Shown in pieces: positions 6,832 through 7,482 of a stretch of 7,482 nucleotides of DNA. Made by a program: the position numbers and the translations under genes. Numbering within the stretch: the stretch's first letter is position 1; each line of letters starts with the position of its first letter. The stretch spans positions 1 to 7,482 of the forward strand of contig NZ_LWHB01000032.1 in the NCBI RefSeq assembly GCF_001889065.1, in the 5' to 3' direction. Below the pieces are notes generated by a model, which was not told the origin of the DNA, searched no databases, and was given only the letters and a program-made list of their open reading frames with translations. This DNA comes from Suttonella ornithocola (GTDB lineage: Bacteria; Pseudomonadota; Gammaproteobacteria; Cardiobacteriales; Cardiobacteriaceae).

Positions 6832-7124
6832 TTATGCGTTATCTTTAGTCGCTTTAGAGCATAACAAATCGCTGATTGCGAGCAATTAAAACGTCTAGCG
6901 CTTTCCCATTGGTAATCATCAGGATACTGCTCAATATCCTTAAGCAAGGCTTCATCATCAATCTTTGAGGGCTTACGCTCAGTAAAGCCTTTAGGATGGG
7001 GATTTTTAATCCAGCTATAGACGGTGAATTTGCTGATCTTGTAGCGCTTTGCAACAGCGCGCCAAGTTTCTCCATTAGCAATATCGTTAAGAATTTTCTG
7101 TCGGAATTGGCGACAGTAGGTCAT
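6768..7124 (-). CDS. IS630 transposase OrfA (DNA-binding helix-turn-helix part)
   Basis: This 118-codon frame encodes the N-terminal DNA-binding half of an IS630-type transposase. The first HTH spans about residues 18-41 (GETWRAVAKRYKISKFTVYSWIK). A linker (KPSKIDDEALLKDIEQYPDDYQWESA) and a second HTH (ARRFNCSQSAICYALKRLKI, 76-95) follow, the usual paired arrangement that binds the terminal repeats. The final 19 residues (RLTNIQKPTQRKESTFKNK) do not look like family sequence. The proper continuation is in the -1 frame from an A7 run at codons 98-100, so the full transposase is probably made by frameshifting or transcript slippage. The ribosome-binding site before the ATG is weak. Confidence 0.85.
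   Translation of the reverse strand: MTYCRQFRQKILNDIANGETWRAVAKRYKISKFTVYSWIKNPHPKGFTERKPSKIDDEALLKDIEQYPDDYQWESARRFNCSQSAICYALKRLKITHKKRLTNIQKPTQRKESTFKNK
6827..6833 (-). other. A7 slippery run joining transposase OrfA and OrfB
   Basis: Seven consecutive A on the minus strand cover orfA codons 98, 99 and the first base of 100. Slipping back one base there converts THKKRLTN into THKKKINQHPKAD and enters the conserved orfB frame just after that frame's TAA stop (6834-6832). This could be programmed ribosomal frameshifting, transcriptional slippage, or a one-base indel mutation. Confidence 0.6.
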
Positions 7125-7171
7125 AGGATATGCTCAGTTTGTTTTTGATAATTCTACTACAAGTTGTTCTT

Positions 7172-7268
7172 TATAGTGCAATCAGCTAAAAAACAGAACA
7201 CCATTTACCGCCAGAAGCACTAAGGTCATGTTTATAAAACGTCCTGTTTTTTAGTTGATTTGACTATA
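7172..7268. mobile_element. 97-bp MITE-like element nested in the IS630 upstream region
   Basis: The ends are inverted repeats of about 28 bp, 24 matching: TATAGTGCAATCAGCTAAAA at 7172 and, on the other strand from 7268, TATAGTCAAATCAACTAAAA, each continuing with AACAG and A/G-AC. The 40-odd bases between have no coding capacity. TA lies at both edges, fitting insertion at TA. The outer 20 bases differ from the host IS ends at only 1-3 positions, so the IS630 transposase probably mobilises it in trans. Inserted between the IS terminal repeat and orfA, it puts a TATAAA (minus strand, 7175-7170) about 45 bases before the orfA ATG. No good -35 box accompanies this, so any promoter effect is speculative. 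Confidence 0.7.
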
Positions 7269-7269
7269 T

Positions 7270-7310
7270 ATCTGCTTTGGATAGATTGGATTATAAGTGA
7301 TTTGACTATA
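7270..7310 (-). repeat. IS630 terminal inverted repeat, transposase 5' end
   Basis: Read on the minus strand it starts TATAGTCAAATCACTTATAA and ends ATCCAAAGCAGAT, mirroring 6270-6311. It is separated from the transposase promoter region by the 97-bp nested element. Confidence 0.8.
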
Positions 7311-7482
7311 TATGATGGTTCTATTAACAGCGATATTTTCTCTCATTGGGTGAGAGAAGCACTGTTACCTGAGTTACCTAAAAACAGTGTAATTGTCATG
7401 GACAATGCCGCTTTTCATAAACGCAGTGATATTCAAGCAATCATTGAAGAGCATGGGCATGAGATAGTTTGGTTACCCCCTT
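7309..7482 (+). pseudogene. Partial second copy of the IS630 transposase (catalytic core), runs off the window
   Basis: This 174-bp stretch is the exact reverse complement of 6408-6581 as far as I can check base by base. In frame from 7311 it encodes YDGSINSDIFSHWVREALL, then PELPKNSVIVMDNAAFHK with the second catalytic Asp, up to EIVWLPP, where the window ends. It has no start codon or N-terminal half: homology begins abruptly at TATATGATGG, directly against the terminal repeat of the neighbouring full IS. It is therefore a fragment created when one IS copy joined the inside of another. Its 3' end and terminal repeat, if present, lie beyond the window. Confidence 0.85.

Larger units (their letters stand above)
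6270..7310 (-). mobile_element. IS630-family insertion sequence with a nested MITE
   Basis: Bounds are set by imperfect terminal inverted repeats of about 41 bp: TATAGTGCAATCATCTAAAA inward from 6270, and TATAGTCAAATCACTTATAA read on the minus strand from 7310. Both end in the shared inner block ATCCAAAGCAGAT. TA lies just outside each end, as expected for IS630/Tc1-type insertion at TA. The element carries a two-frame transposase on the minus strand. Its 1041 bp includes a 97-bp element inserted at 7172-7268; without it the IS would be about 942 bp, a normal size. It interrupts an unknown gene on its left. Its right edge joins an internal piece of another copy of the same IS. Confidence 0.85.

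Noticed and set aside
6643..7081. A plus-strand 73-codon frame opposite the transposase and a 75-codon frame overlapping OrfA on the minus strand
   Set aside because: Both are alternative frames of the IS630 transposase genes, with no family similarity or start signals.
7271..7310. Second divergent copy of the transposase C-terminus, suggested by the shared word TCTGCTTTGGAT
   Set aside because: The match is explained better as the IS's own terminal inverted repeat, since the orfB end overlaps the other repeat.
1..7482. CRISPR array, toxin-antitoxin pair, defence system, tRNA or rRNA
   Set aside because: No spaced direct-repeat array, no small paired toxin-like genes and no RNA-gene signatures were found on either strand.

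Overview
The window is an AT-rich stretch of a proteobacterial chromosome, most likely gamma- or betaproteobacterial. The order mlaC-mlaB-ibaG-murA-hisG-hisD-hisC matches what is known from Pseudomonas and Acinetobacter relatives, and the short HisG without a C-terminal regulatory domain fits the same groups. I do not name a genus. The low GC suggests a host-associated or Moraxella/Cardiobacteriales-like lineage, but that is inference only.

Positions 1-5638 hold one tightly packed plus-strand transcription unit: the end of mlaC, mlaB (STAS subunit of the Mla lipid transporter), ibaG (BolA family), murA (first committed step of peptidoglycan synthesis), hisG, hisD and hisC (first, last two, and aminotransferase steps of histidine synthesis) and a NIF3/YbgI-family metal protein. 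Genes overlap or abut by -23 to +8 bases, so translational coupling is likely. No internal promoter or his leader/attenuator was seen. All catalytic residues checked in MurA, HisD, HisC and the NIF3 protein are present. The unit ends in two perfect but AT-rich hairpins at 5664-5732.

Positions 5733-7482 are a layered mobile-DNA region. A minus-strand gene of unknown function survives only as its last 130 codons (5877-6269). It is cut by an IS630-family element (about 6270-7310) flanked by TA. The transposase is split into orfA and orfB, joined by a -1 shift at an A7 run, and has a DD34E catalytic triad. A 97-bp MITE-like element with 28-bp inverted ends (7172-7268) sits inside the IS, between its terminal repeat and orfA. 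Immediately outside the IS, from 7309 to the window edge, is a perfect 174-bp inverted copy of the IS's own catalytic core. This is best explained by an IS inserted into another copy of itself followed by inversion, or else by a repeat-driven assembly error.

The first 5.6 kb is ordinary housekeeping DNA. The novelty is in the nested IS/MITE structure. I see no new defence or metabolic system here.
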